NCBI GenBank assembly: GCA_017883205.1
Contig: JADGNZ010000048.1
Coordinates: 1-46,251 of the forward strand
Length of the DNA: 46,251 nt
Reading direction: 5' to 3'
Source: Thermoanaerobaculia bacterium
Lineage (GTDB): Bacteria > Acidobacteriota > Thermoanaerobaculia > Gp7-AA8
Positions 26,585 to 35,259 of this stretch are shown here, one piece after another. How positions within the stretch are numbered: the stretch's first letter is position 1; every line of letters begins with the position of its first letter. The notes under the pieces are model-generated. The model was not told the DNA's origin. It did not search any database and worked only from the letters and a program-made list of their open reading frames with translations. A program made the position numbers and the translations under genes.

Positions 26585-28501
26585 CTACAGCTCGAACCTG
26601 GTCCCCAGCTCCACGACCCGGTTCGGCGGAATGTGGAAGTAGAGCGTTGCGCTGCGATCGTTGCGCTTCATCAGCGCGAACAGGCGTATCCGAAGACGCG
26701 CGAGAACGGACGTTCGGGCATGATCGGGCGGAACGATCGTCGTACGGCCGAGATAGTAGGTCGTTCGGTCACAGTCGATGGGGATTCCGAGCTGCTGCGC
26801 GCGTTCCAGCACATGCGGCGCATTGGGCTCCTCCATGAAACCGTAGCGTCCCACGACGCGATGAAACCCGAGGGTGAGCGTCTCGACGGAAACGCGCGCA
26901 TCATCGTCGACGGCCGGCGTCTCTTCCGTCGTAATCGTGAGCAGAACGACGTTTTCGTGTAGCACCTGATTATGCTTGAGGTGATGCAGCAGCACGATCG
27001 GCACGCCCTCATCGTCGGCGGCGAGGAAGACGCCCGTCCCGCGCACACGATACGGTGGATGGCGAGCGAGACTGGCGATGAAGTCCTTCAGCGGTAACGC
27101 GCGCTCGCGCGTGCAGGCCGCGAGCATGTGCTTACCTGTCTGCCAGGTGCTCATGAGCAGGTAGACAAACGCGCCGATCAAGAGCGGCAGCCAGCCTCCA
27201 TCGAGGAACTTGAACGCGTTCGCGACGACGAATGCGATGTCGGCGATGAGGAAGGTGCCCGCGACCGCAATGACCGCGATCCATCGCCAATGCCAGCGCA
27301 GACGCGCCACGGCAGCGAAGAGCAGCGTGGTGATGGCCATCGTCGTCGACACGGCCAGTCCGAACGCCGCGGCCAGACGGTCGGATGAGCGGAACGCCAG
27401 CACGATGGCCACGGTGGCGAACATCAGCACCCAGTTGAGCGCGGGAAGGTAAATCTGCCCGATGACGGTGTCTGAGGTATGGATGATCTGCACGCGCGGA
27501 CTGAGCCCGAGCTGCGCGGCCTGGCGGGTCAGAGAGAAGACCGCGGAGATGAGCGCCTGCGAGGCCACGATCGTCGCCAGCGTCGCCAACACCACCATCG
27601 GGTAGAGGAACCTCGGCGGTACGCAGGCGTAGAACGGACGCGCGGACGCGCCCGGATTGCGCAGCAACATCGCGGCCTGGCCGAGATAGCTTAGGACGAG
27701 CGATGGCAGCCCGAGGTAGTACCAGGCCACGCGGATCGGCGTGCGGCCGAAGTGACCCATGTCGGCATAAAGCGCTTCGCCGCCGGTCAGACAGAGAACG
27801 ACGGCGCCGAGAGCGAAGAACCCACGCGCGCCGTTGTTGGCGAAGAAACGGACGGCGTAGAGCGGGTTGACGGCCGCGAGCGCCGCCGGATTCGAGGCCA
27901 AGGTCACAGCGCCGAGAATGGCAATGACCACGAACCAAACAGCCAGAATCGGCCCGAACAGGACGCCGACACGGCCCGACCCGAACGGCTGCACGGCAAA
28001 CAACAGGACCAGGATGCAAACGGTAATCGGGATGACGCTGGGACCAAGAGCCGGCGTGGCCACCTGCAGCCCTTCCACGGCGCTGAGCACCGAGACCGCC
28101 GGCGTGATGATGCCGTCGCCGTAGAGCATCGCCGTACCGATCAACGCCAGCGTGACGAAAACGGCGCTGCGGCGGGGAGACATCCCCTTGTCGCTCGTGA
28201 TCAACGCAAGCAGCGCCAGGATGCCTCCCTCGCCGCGGTTGCCGGCCCGCATGAGCACGGCCACGTACTTCACGCTCACCATCAGGATGAGTGCCCAGAG
28301 AAACAGCGAGACGATGCCCAGGACGTTGTCACGCGTCGGCGTGACGCCGCGCGCACCGTGAAACGCTTCCTGCAGCGCGTAGAGCGGGCTGGTGCCCAAA
28401 TCGCCGAAGACGACGCCCAGCGCGGAAAGGGCAAGCAGCAGCAACGGCGCGGTGCGAGCAGCGGCGCCATGACTGGGCGAGATCTCGGCGTCTTCGGTCA
28501 T
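26585..28501 (-). CDS. kup: KUP-type low-affinity K+ transporter
   Basis: The 638-residue protein has the KUP signature in the first helix (LSALGVVFGDLGTSPLYALQ), then YVAVLMRAGNRGEGGILALL with the family's GEGG motif, DGIITPAVSVLSAVEGLQV, and a C-terminal cytoplasmic domain ending YFHIPPNRVVELGTRFEL. Twelve helices and the length match E. coli Kup (622). Start: ATG 28501; a TTG three bases upstream could add one residue. It is the only reverse-strand gene in the potassium island. It shares the 208-base divergent upstream region, which holds six direct repeats of the ATTCTT type, with the porin-kdp operon. Confidence 0.95.
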   Translation of the reverse strand: MTEDAEISPSHGAAARTAPLLLLALSALGVVFGDLGTSPLYALQEAFHGARGVTPTRDNVLGIVSLFLWALILMVSVKYVAVLMRAGNRGEGGILALLALITSDKGMSPRRSAVFVTLALIGTAMLYGDGIITPAVSVLSAVEGLQVATPALGPSVIPITVCILVLLFAVQPFGSGRVGVLFGPILAVWFVVIAILGAVTLASNPAALAAVNPLYAVRFFANNGARGFFALGAVVLCLTGGEALYADMGHFGRTPIRVAWYYLGLPSLVLSYLGQAAMLLRNPGASARPFYACVPPRFLYPMVVLATLATIVASQALISAVFSLTRQAAQLGLSPRVQIIHTSDTVIGQIYLPALNWVLMFATVAIVLAFRSSDRLAAAFGLAVSTTMAITTLLFAAVARLRWHWRWIAVIAVAGTFLIADIAFVVANAFKFLDGGWLPLLIGAFVYLLMSTWQTGKHMLAACTRERALPLKDFIASLARHPPYRVRGTGVFLAADDEGVPIVLLHHLKHNQVLHENVVLLTITTEETPAVDDDARVSVETLTLGFHRVVGRYGFMEEPNAPHVLERAQQLGIPIDCDRTTYYLGRTTIVPPDHARTSVLARLRIRLFALMKRNDRSATLYFHIPPNRVVELGTRFEL

Positions 28502-28563
28502 CAATCAGAGACGATACCGCGACCGGCCGCGCCTTCTGAACAGATGCGGACCAGTATTTCGAG

Positions 28564-28622
28564 ATCCTTTCGAATTCTTTCGAGATTCTTCCGAATTCTT
28601 TCGGGCTTCTTCCGCCCTTCCT
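28564..28622. promoter_or_regulatory. Array of six 10-11-base-period direct repeats in the kup / porin-kdp divergent region
   Basis: ATCCTT (28564), ATTCTT (28574), ATTCTT (28585), ATTCTT (28595), CTTCTT (28606) and CTTCCT (28617) follow one another at 10 or 11 bases, each with a TTCGA/CCGA-like tail. The spacing places all half-sites on one face of the helix, as expected for cooperative binding by an OmpR/PhoB-family regulator. It lies between kup (63 bases to its start) and the porin gene (88 bases to its start), so one regulator could act on both. The half-site ATTCTT differs by one base from ACTCTT at 23968 and 26058. Confidence 0.6.
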
Positions 28623-28709
28623 TGGACTTTCGTGCGGAGGTCTGCTCTGTCGCGCTGTTATCAATTCGCGTGCAAGTGAAAAGCATCGACACAAAAAGGA
28701 GTCAGGTCC

Positions 28710-30041
28710 ATGGGTAGCGGTAAGCGAGACAATATCGTCATCTACTTTTCAGTCATCATCCTTTTTCTGATCGCGATCACAGCGAGAGCCGGTGACCCGA
28801 GCTCCGTTACGCTGGAGCCAGCGAGCGCGCCGGCTGTCAGCACGGCTGCCAAGCCGGCCGAGGCGGCGCCGGGACCAGGGCCGTTCGCGTTCGCGGACTT
28901 CACGCAGGGCGATGACCAGATACCGGGGACGACTCCACCAGTTCCGGCTCCCTCTCCCGCGATCTACGGTTATGTCGAAGGCGGCTACATGTATGATTTT
29001 ACGTCGCCGGGCTCAAACGACGGCCCAACCTTCATTTTTTACGGCGTGAAAAACAAGGTCAACCTCGACAAGATCAGCTTGAACGCCGAGCGCACGGTCG
29101 ATCCGACGAAGAAGCAGTTTGACATGGGCTTCCATCTGGAAGGGATCTATGGCGCGGATGCCGCGCTCATCCACTCCAATGGAATGGGGGATGCGCAGAC
29201 GGGTCGCAATCAATGGGACCTTCTCCAAGCCTATGTAGACGTCACCTTCCCTGACACGCCGTTACGACTCCGGATCGGAAAATGGATCGAGCTGGCAGGT
29301 TTCGAGCAATTCAGCGCAAATATCTACGGGGCTTTCGGGGATCCGGCAAAGGCGCTCTATTCCTATAGTTATCAATTTCTCTATGCGGAGCCGGGCACTC
29401 AGACAGGCGCCCTGGTAACTTACGTGCTGAATCCCCGTTGGACGTTCGACGCCGGCTTGACGCGCGGCTGGAATCAGTCGCTGCGCGACGCAAACAATGT
29501 TCCGGACTTTCTGGGCCGGGTGACTTTCGCTCCCAGCGACAAAACGTCCGCCATCTTTGTGATGACGGAAGGCCCGGAGTTCCCCGCTGGCACCGGAAAA
29601 AGTCTGCCAGCGGGCGACAAGAGCAACTGGTGGACCGCCCTGGATCTGGTCGTCACTCACAAGGTCAACGACAAACTGAGCCTCGGAGCGGGCTTTGACT
29701 ACGTCGAGACCCCGCATATTCCCGGCTTAGCGGGCGGTGCCAAGCAATGGGGCGGTGCAGCTGGCTACGTCAGTTACGCGTTTGATCCGCGCTTTACACT
29801 GAACACGCGGCTCGAGTGGTATAGAGACTCCGCCGATGGTTTCTCCACCGGAGCGCCTATTAGCGCCGGATACGATGAAGCCACCATAGGAGTAGCCATC
29901 AAGCCGTTTCCAAAGAACAATACCCTCTCGCACTTGCTGTTCCGGCCGGAAGTTCGCTTCGACCACTCTGACCAATCGATTTTCGGCAAGGGCGACCACA
30001 ACCAGTCGACATTCGGCTTCGGCGCTCTTTTCACCTTTTAG
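28710..30041 (+). CDS. Outer-membrane beta-barrel porin leading the kdp operon
   Basis: The 443-residue protein has a signal peptide (VIYFSVIILFLIAITARAG), a Pro/Ala-rich periplasmic part (APAVSTAAKPAEAAPGPGPF) and a barrel with alternating aromatic strands (IYGYVEGGYMYDFTSPG, RLRIGKWIELAGFEQF, SYSYQFLYAEPGTQTGALV, HKVNDKLSLGAGFDYVETP, LFRPEVRFDHSD), ending in aromatic GFGALFTF as outer-membrane proteins do. This fits the BBP2/DUF1597-type porins. The ATG at 28710 follows GGAG. It precedes the 27-residue peptide by 15 bases and then kdpFABC, so it may be the outer-membrane entry route for K+. Selectivity is inference. Confidence 0.88.
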   Translation: MGSGKRDNIVIYFSVIILFLIAITARAGDPSSVTLEPASAPAVSTAAKPAEAAPGPGPFAFADFTQGDDQIPGTTPPVPAPSPAIYGYVEGGYMYDFTSPGSNDGPTFIFYGVKNKVNLDKISLNAERTVDPTKKQFDMGFHLEGIYGADAALIHSNGMGDAQTGRNQWDLLQAYVDVTFPDTPLRLRIGKWIELAGFEQFSANIYGAFGDPAKALYSYSYQFLYAEPGTQTGALVTYVLNPRWTFDAGLTRGWNQSLRDANNVPDFLGRVTFAPSDKTSAIFVMTEGPEFPAGTGKSLPAGDKSNWWTALDLVVTHKVNDKLSLGAGFDYVETPHIPGLAGGAKQWGGAAGYVSYAFDPRFTLNTRLEWYRDSADGFSTGAPISAGYDEATIGVAIKPFPKNNTLSHLLFRPEVRFDHSDQSIFGKGDHNQSTFGFGALFTF

Positions 30042-30055
30042 ATAGGGAGACACTC

Positions 30056-30139
30056 ATGTGGGATGCAATCTTCATCGTACTGACCATCGTCCTGTTCGCC
30101 ATATCGATCTGGTACACGCGCGCCTGCGACAAGGTGTGA
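30056..30139 (+). CDS. 27-residue single-helix membrane peptide upstream of kdpF
   Basis: The short ORF starts at ATG 30056 with AGGGAGA five bases upstream and ends TGA at 30137-30139, just before the kdpF start. It encodes MWDAIFIVLTIVLFAISIWY followed by TRACDKV: one hydrophobic helix and a C-terminal motif with a single Cys and alternating charges (C-D-K). It is distinct from KdpF, which follows 7 bases later with its own ribosome site. I recall similar tiny helical ORFs with a C-terminal CDK/CER-like motif before kdpF in other genomes, but have no name for them. A role as a Kdp subunit or assembly factor is inference. Confidence 0.72.
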   Translation: MWDAIFIVLTIVLFAISIWYTRACDKV

Positions 30140-30146
30140 GGCTGCT

Positions 30147-30236
30147 ATGACATTCGAAACAATCGCCGGACTCGTTCTCGCTGTTTTGGGCTTGATCTAT
30201 CTCTTGTACGCGCTGCTCCGCGCAGAGGAGCTCTAA
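30147..30236 (+). CDS. kdpF: KdpF, small subunit of the Kdp K+ transporter
   Basis: KdpF stabilises the KdpABC complex in the inner membrane. The 29-residue peptide from ATG 30147 has the typical short helix TIAGLVLAVLGLIYLLYALL followed by RAEEL, with the canonical LYALLRAE end. GAGG at a 5-6-base spacing precedes the ATG, and its TAA (30234-30236) overlaps the kdpA start by one base. Length and position match KdpF in other bacteria. Confidence 0.93.
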   Translation: MTFETIAGLVLAVLGLIYLLYALLRAEEL

Positions 30237-31945
30237 TGACTACTCTCGAATTGCTGAAAATCGTCATCTATTTTCTCCTGATCCTTGCGGTGACGAAACC
30301 GCTGGGGCTCTACATGAAACGTGTGTTCTCGAAAGAGAAGACGTTCCTCGATCCGTTGCTCCGTCCGGTGGAGCGGCTGGTCTATCGCGTCAGCGGCGTC
30401 GATGAGACGAAAGAGCACGACTGGAAGCAGTACACCATCGCCATGCTCGTCTTCAGCGCGGTCGGACTGCTGCTCACGTATCTCATCGAGCGGATCCAGC
30501 ATCTGCTGCCGCTCAATCCCGACAAGATGGGAGCGGTCGCTCCCGACCTGGCCTGGAACACGGCAGTGTCGTTCACCACGAACACGAACTGGCAGGCCTA
30601 CAGCGGCGAGTCGACCATGTCGCACTTCACGCAGATGGTGGGCCTGACCTTCCACAACTTCGTTTCCGCGGCCGTCGGAATCGCTCTTGCCATTGCCCTC
30701 ATTCGGGGCATCGCCCGCGTCAGCGCGAAGACGATCGGCAATTTCTGGGTCGATCTGACTCGCTGCACGTTGTGGGTGCTCCTTCCGATCTGCCTCGCCG
30801 CGGCGACGCTCCTTCTGTCGCAAGGCGTGATCCAGAATTTCCATCCCAGCGCTGAAGCGACGACGGTCGAAGGGAAGGTCCAGAAGATCCCGCAAGGTCC
30901 GATCGCGTCACAGGAAGCAATCAAAGAGCTCGGAACCAACGGTGGCGGTTTCTTCAACGCCAATTCGGGATTTCCCTATGAGAACCCGACGCCATCCAGC
31001 AACCTGCTCGAGATGTTCCTCATCTTCAGCCTCGGCGCGGGCCTTTGCTACACGCTCGGATCGATGACCGGCAAGCTCCGGCACGGCTGGGCGGTCTTCT
31101 GGGCCATGTCGATCCTCTTCCTGGCCGGAGCCTTCATCACGACCTACGCCGAGCAGCATGGCAATCCGATGCATCAACGCCTCGGCGTCGCCACCGCAGA
31201 CGGGAACATGGAAGGGAAAGAAGTCCGCTTCGGTATCGGGGACTCGGCGCTCTTCGCGACGATCACTACCGACGCCTCGTGCGGCGCGGTCAACGCGTGG
31301 CATGACTCGTTCACGCCAATCGGCGGCTCGGTTCCTCTCATCAACATGATGCTCGGAGAGGTGATCTTCGGCGGCGTCGGCGCCGGGATGTACGGGATGA
31401 TCCTGTTCATCGTGCTGGCGGTCTTCATCGCCGGACTGATGGTCGGCCGAACGCCCGAATACCTCGGCAAGAAGATCGAGGCGCACGACGTGAAACTGGC
31501 CATGCTGGCCGTGCTCATTCTGGCGTTCTCTGTGCTCGTGGGATCGGCGGTCGCAGCAGCGACTGCCGCAGGCACGTCGAGCACGCTCAACGCCGGACCG
31601 CACGGCCTGAGCGAGATGACGTATGCCTTCGCCAGCGCCACCGGCAACAACGGCAGTGCCTTCGCCGGCCTCAACGCCAACACGAAGTTCTACAACATCG
31701 CCCTGGCGCTCTCGATGTTCGTCGGCCGCTTCCTGATGATCATTCCGCTGATGGGTATCGCCGGCTCGCTGGCCGCGAAGAAGAAGCTCGCCGATACGGC
31801 CGGAACGTTCCCCGTCGACGGCCCCCTGTTTACGTTCCTGCTCGTAGCGATGGTTCTCATCGTCGGCGCGCTGACGTACTTCCCGGTTCTCTCGCTCGGA
31901 CCCTATGTCGAGCACTTCCTCATGAACGCAGGAAAGGTGTTCTAA
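30236..31945 (+). CDS. kdpA: KdpA, K+-binding and channel-like subunit
   Basis: KdpA forms the K+-selective pore of the P-type Kdp ATPase. The 569-residue protein starts at ATG 30236 (one base overlapping kdpF). Selectivity-filter-like segments include SFTTNTNWQAYSGESTMSHF, NGGGFFNANSGFPYENPTPS, SCGAVNAWHDSFTPIGGSVP and FASATGNNGSAFAGLNANTK, each with a Gly-rich turn; about ten membrane helices surround them. The length equals the typical 557-570. kdpB begins 4 bases after its stop. Confidence 0.97.
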   Translation: MTTLELLKIVIYFLLILAVTKPLGLYMKRVFSKEKTFLDPLLRPVERLVYRVSGVDETKEHDWKQYTIAMLVFSAVGLLLTYLIERIQHLLPLNPDKMGAVAPDLAWNTAVSFTTNTNWQAYSGESTMSHFTQMVGLTFHNFVSAAVGIALAIALIRGIARVSAKTIGNFWVDLTRCTLWVLLPICLAAATLLLSQGVIQNFHPSAEATTVEGKVQKIPQGPIASQEAIKELGTNGGGFFNANSGFPYENPTPSSNLLEMFLIFSLGAGLCYTLGSMTGKLRHGWAVFWAMSILFLAGAFITTYAEQHGNPMHQRLGVATADGNMEGKEVRFGIGDSALFATITTDASCGAVNAWHDSFTPIGGSVPLINMMLGEVIFGGVGAGMYGMILFIVLAVFIAGLMVGRTPEYLGKKIEAHDVKLAMLAVLILAFSVLVGSAVAAATAAGTSSTLNAGPHGLSEMTYAFASATGNNGSAFAGLNANTKFYNIALALSMFVGRFLMIIPLMGIAGSLAAKKKLADTAGTFPVDGPLFTFLLVAMVLIVGALTYFPVLSLGPYVEHFLMNAGKVF

Positions 31946-31948
31946 GCC

Positions 31949-33994
31949 ATGTCTGCCCAGAAAAAACTCTCACTGTTCGATCCTGCCATCGTGCGCCGTG
32001 CGCTTCTCGACTCGGTCGTGAAGCTGAGCCCCCGCCGGATGATGAAGAACCCTGTGATGTTCCTCGTCGAAGTGGGCGCGGTGCTCACCACGATCCTTCT
32101 CATCCCGGGACTCTCGAAGCACGTCGACTATCTCTTTCAAACACAAATCACGCTGTGGCTGTGGGCCACGGTGTTCTTCGCGAACTTCGCCGAGGCCGTG
32201 GCCGAGGGCCGCGGCAAAGCGCAAGCGGATGCACTGCGGAAAGCGAAGACCGAGACGACCGCCCGCCGCCTGAGCGGCCCGGAACGCAAAGAAGAGCAGG
32301 TCGCTGCGTCGCAACTCCGCAAGGGCGACCTCGTCGTTGTGGAAGCGAGCCAGATCATCCCCGGCGACGGAACGGTGGTCGAAGGCATCGCTTCGGTCAA
32401 CGAATCGGCGATCACCGGCGAATCTGCGCCGGTCATCCGCGAAGCGGGCGGCGATCGCTCCGCGGTCACCGGCGGCACGATGGTGCTCTCCGACCGCATC
32501 GTCGTCGAGATCACCTCCGAGCCTGGTCAGACCTTCATCGACCGGATGATCAAGCTGGTCGAAGGAGCGGAGCGGCAAAAGACGCCGAACGAGATCGCGC
32601 TCGACATTCTGCTGGCCGGACTGACCATCGTCTTTCTCTTCGCCACGGTCACGCTCAAGCCGTTTGCGATCTACTCCGGCAGCGATGTCAGCGTCACGGT
32701 GCTCATCGCGCTGCTCGTCTGCCTGATCCCGACGACGATTGGCGCCCTGCTCTCGGCGATCGGAATCGCCGGCATGGACCGCGTGCTGCAGCACAACATC
32801 CTGGCGATGTCGGGTCGCGCGGTCGAAGCGTCGGGCGACGTCAACGTCCTTCTGCTCGACAAGACCGGAACGATTACGCTCGGCAACCGGCAGGCTGTGG
32901 AGTTCATCGCCGCGCCCGGAGTCGAAGCGTCCACACTCGCGGAGGTCGCGCAACTCTCTTCACTTGCCGACGAGACTCCGGAGGGACGCTCGATCGTCAT
33001 CCTGGCAAAGGAGCGGTTCGGGCTGCGCGGCCGTGAGTTGAAGACGCTCGGCTCGCATTCGATCGTTCCGTTCACGGCGAAGACGCGCATGTCCGGAATC
33101 GATTTCGAAGGCGGCCGCGCTGTGCGCAAGGGAGCCACCGATTCCGTGGCCGAATACATCCATTCGATCGGCGGGACGTTCCCCGAGCAAGTGCAGCAAG
33201 ACGTTTCGCGCGTTGCTAGCGAAGGCGGCACGCCGCTCGTAGTCGCCGACGGCAAACAGGTTCTCGGCACGATCTATCTGAAGGACATCGTCAAGGGCGG
33301 GATGAAAGAGCGCTTCGACCGGCTGCGCATGATGGGCATTCGCACCGTCATGATCACCGGCGACAACCCGCTCACCGCCGCGTTCATCGCCCGCGAAGCC
33401 GGCGTCGACGACTTTCTCGCGCAGGCAACACCTGAGGACAAGCTCGCTCTGATCCGCAAAGAGCAGGCGAAAGGGAATCTCGTGGCCATGACCGGCGACG
33501 GCACGAATGACGCGCCGGCGCTGGCACAGGCCGACGTCGGCATGGCCATGAATACCGGCACACAACCTGCGAAGGAAGCGGGCAACATGGTCGATCTCGA
33601 CTCCAATCCGACGAAGCTCATCGAGGTCGTCGAGATCGGCAAACAGCTTCTGATGACGCGCGGCGCGCTGACCACGTTCTCGATCGCCAACGACGTGGCC
33701 AAGTACTTCGCCATCATCCCGGCGCTCTTTCTCGTCACGTTTCCTGAGCTGCAGGCGCTCAACATCATGCGGCTGGCAACACCGCAGAGCGCGATCCTCT
33801 CGGCGGTCATTTTCAACGCGATCATCATCATCGCGCTGATTCCGCTGGCGCTGCGCGGAGTCAAATACCGGCCGCTCGGCGCGGGACGCATCCTTCGCCG
33901 GAACCTGCTGATCTACGGCGTTGGCGGTGTGATCATCCCGTTCATCGGCATCAAAGCAATCGACCTGTTACTGCACGCGGTTCATCTGGCGTGA
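31949..33994 (+). CDS. kdpB: KdpB, catalytic P-type ATPase subunit
   Basis: KdpB hydrolyses ATP to drive K+ uptake. The 681-residue protein (typical 680) shows the P-type motifs: the TGES loop ([20 protein letters not shown], with the regulatory Ser of TGESAPV), the phosphorylation site DKTGTIT with Asp304, nucleotide-binding [11 protein letters not shown] and KGATDSV, and the hinge [20 protein letters not shown]. About seven membrane helices include [20 protein letters not shown]. It follows kdpA by 3 bases and kdpC follows 12 bases later, all in one operon. Confidence 0.97.
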   Translation: MSAQKKLSLFDPAIVRRALLDSVVKLSPRRMMKNPVMFLVEVGAVLTTILLIPGLSKHVDYLFQTQITLWLWATVFFANFAEAVAEGRGKAQADALRKAKTETTARRLSGPERKEEQVAASQLRKGDLVVVEASQIIPGDGTVVEGIASVNESAITGESAPVIREAGGDRSAVTGGTMVLSDRIVVEITSEPGQTFIDRMIKLVEGAERQKTPNEIALDILLAGLTIVFLFATVTLKPFAIYSGSDVSVTVLIALLVCLIPTTIGALLSAIGIAGMDRVLQHNILAMSGRAVEASGDVNVLLLDKTGTITLGNRQAVEFIAAPGVEASTLAEVAQLSSLADETPEGRSIVILAKERFGLRGRELKTLGSHSIVPFTAKTRMSGIDFEGGRAVRKGATDSVAEYIHSIGGTFPEQVQQDVSRVASEGGTPLVVADGKQVLGTIYLKDIVKGGMKERFDRLRMMGIRTVMITGDNPLTAAFIAREAGVDDFLAQATPEDKLALIRKEQAKGNLVAMTGDGTNDAPALAQADVGMAMNTGTQPAKEAGNMVDLDSNPTKLIEVVEIGKQLLMTRGALTTFSIANDVAKYFAIIPALFLVTFPELQALNIMRLATPQSAILSAVIFNAIIIIALIPLALRGVKYRPLGAGRILRRNLLIYGVGGVIIPFIGIKAIDLLLHAVHLA

Positions 33995-34006
33995 GGAGTG
34001 AAGACC

Positions 34007-34582
34007 ATGTTTGAGCACATCAAGATTTCGATTCGCATCACCATCGTTCTGCTCGTGATCACCTGCGGCCTCTATCCGCTCGCGGTGTGGGGAATCGGAC
34101 AGGCTTTCTTCCATGACAAAGCCAACGGCTCGCTCATCACTCGCAAAGGGAAGGTGATCGGCTCCGAGATCATCGGGCAGAACTTTGCGGGCGAGCGGTT
34201 CTTTCACCCCCGGCCTTCGGGCGCTGGCACTGACGGCTATGATGCCACCGCGAGCGGTGGCACGAACTTCGGACCGACCTCAAAGAAGTTGCTCGATGCC
34301 ATTACCGACCGCACGACGAAGTACACGGATACGAAACCGGCAGGCGGAATCCCCGCGGACGCGGTGACCGCGTCATGCTCGGGAGTCGATCCCCACATCT
34401 CGCCGGAGAATGCGGCGTCGCAGACGGCGCGCGTGGCGCGTGCCAACGGGCTCCCGCCAGCCCAGGTCGACAACATGATCAGAAGTCGGACCGAGCACCG
34501 CTTCCTCGGCGTCTATGGCGAGCCCCGCGTCAACGTGCTGCTGCTGAATCTGGACATCCAGGACGCCACGACAAAGAAGTGA
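34007..34582 (+). CDS. kdpC: KdpC, periplasmic-facing assembly subunit
   Basis: KdpC stabilises and assists ATP binding in the Kdp complex. The 191-residue protein starts at ATG 34007 with GAGGAG 8 bases upstream (a GTG at 33998 is possible). One membrane helix (ISIRITIVLLVITCGLYPLA) is followed by the KdpC domain: NFAGERFFHPRPSGAGTDGY, SGGTNFGPTSKKLLD, DAVTASCSGVDPHISPENA and RVNVLLLNLDIQ. A strong GC hairpin begins four bases after the stop. Confidence 0.95.
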   Translation: MFEHIKISIRITIVLLVITCGLYPLAVWGIGQAFFHDKANGSLITRKGKVIGSEIIGQNFAGERFFHPRPSGAGTDGYDATASGGTNFGPTSKKLLDAITDRTTKYTDTKPAGGIPADAVTASCSGVDPHISPENAASQTARVARANGLPPAQVDNMIRSRTEHRFLGVYGEPRVNVLLLNLDIQDATTKK

Positions 34583-34585
34583 CCG

Positions 34586-34620
34586 AGCGGGCGCCGCCGT
34601 CTCGGGCGGCGGCGCCCGCT
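34586..34620 (+). terminator. GC-rich hairpin at the end of kdpFABC
   Basis: Perfect 13-base arms AGCGGGCGCCGCC (34586-34598) and GGCGGCGCCCGCT (34608-34620) around a 9-base loop follow the kdpC stop. No T tract follows (TAGTGTTCC), so it may act as an mRNA-stabilising end or a weak terminator rather than a classical one. The USP gene starts nine bases downstream. Confidence 0.7.
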
Positions 34621-34628
34621 AGTGTTCC

Positions 34629-35021
34629 ATGAGCATCGGCGCCGCTATTTCGATGACCTCACCTGATGCCGGCCGGATCATCGCGGCTGCCAGTCTGCGG
34701 GCACAGGAACGCGGCGAGCAGTGCTTTGCGATCATCGTGCTGCATTCCGGAGCTCGAACGGAACGAGAGAAAGAGCTGGTCGAAGAGAATCTCCGGTTGA
34801 TCATGGCGCGGAACGTGGCTCCTGTAGTTCATGAATCCGCCGACATCCCTCGCGCTCTGGTTTCAGCGGCCAGACACTGCGGCGTCCGGACGCTCTTCAT
34901 CGGGAGCGCAAGACCGCGCATCCTTGGCCGGTCGATCCCCGAAAAACTCGTCCGCCTTGCGCCCCCGTTCGACATCGTCATCGTGCAACGAGACGGCGCC
35001 GGGGCAGAAAATCGCCGGTGA
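34629..35021 (+). CDS. Stand-alone universal stress protein-like domain
   Basis: The 130-residue protein (ATG 34629) has an alpha/beta Rossmann-like layout: MTSPDAGRIIAAASLRAQER, FAIIVLHSGARTEREKELVE, ALVSAARHCGVRTLFIGSAR and the C-terminal VRLAPPFDIVIVQRDGAG. The GSARPRxxGRSIPEKLVR segment is reminiscent of the USP domain inside KdpD (GRPTRSGLVSRVVPSTVHRL). It sits just after kdpC and could regulate Kdp or be a detached copy of the KdpD USP module. The nucleotide-binding G-2x-G-9x-G motif of ATP-binding USPs is only partly present, so nucleotide binding is uncertain. Confidence 0.75.
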   Translation: MSIGAAISMTSPDAGRIIAAASLRAQERGEQCFAIIVLHSGARTEREKELVEENLRLIMARNVAPVVHESADIPRALVSAARHCGVRTLFIGSARPRILGRSIPEKLVRLAPPFDIVIVQRDGAGAENRR

Positions 35022-35087
35022 GCGCCAAGCGCGAAATTGTGATTGCCTGTGCAATAGTCAGCACGGAGCACACAGTTGGACGTAGCT

Positions 35088-35259
35088 CACGGGTGCGAGA
35101 AGTGATTTCTCGCAGGAGCATCGGACGGTCGGGCCGCCGTCCGAAACCAGGCGCGCGACAGGGCGCGAAAAGCCTCCGTGGGTTTGAGCCGGGTGCATTC
35201 TCCCGGGCTCACTGCTGACGTTCGCTTCCGGGAGCCCTTCGTCGCGCAGAGGTGCGGCG
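35088..35259 (+). promoter_or_regulatory. Potential structured 5' leader of the CPA2 antiporter gene
   Basis: The 170 bases before the TTG start are rich in hairpins: CGAGAAGTGATTTCTCG (35097-35113), TCGGACGGTCGGGCCGCCGTCCGA (starting about 35121), GGCGCGCGACAGGGCGCG (about 35151-35170) and GAGCCGGGTGCATTCTCCCGGGCTC (about 35187-35211). Several conserved-looking short loops (GAAAC, GAAAAG) lie between. Antiporter genes in some phyla carry Na+ (DUF1646 motif) or Li+ (nhaA-I, nhaA-II) riboswitches; c-di-AMP (ydaO) elements precede K+ genes elsewhere. I cannot match a consensus by eye, so this is a candidate only. Confidence 0.4.

Noticed and set aside
27752-28717. Long forward frame opposite kup
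   Set aside because: The Kup protein on the other strand is well conserved through its full length; the opposing frame has a low-complexity Arg/Asp-rich composition.
34586-34620. Classical Rho-independent terminator after kdpC
   Set aside because: The hairpin is perfect, but no T tract follows, so it is listed with reduced certainty and not counted as a typical intrinsic terminator.
35088-35259. Cobalamin or ydaO riboswitch assignment for the antiporter leader
   Set aside because: I could not find the conserved boxes of either class by eye, so no class is named; it stays a candidate structured leader.
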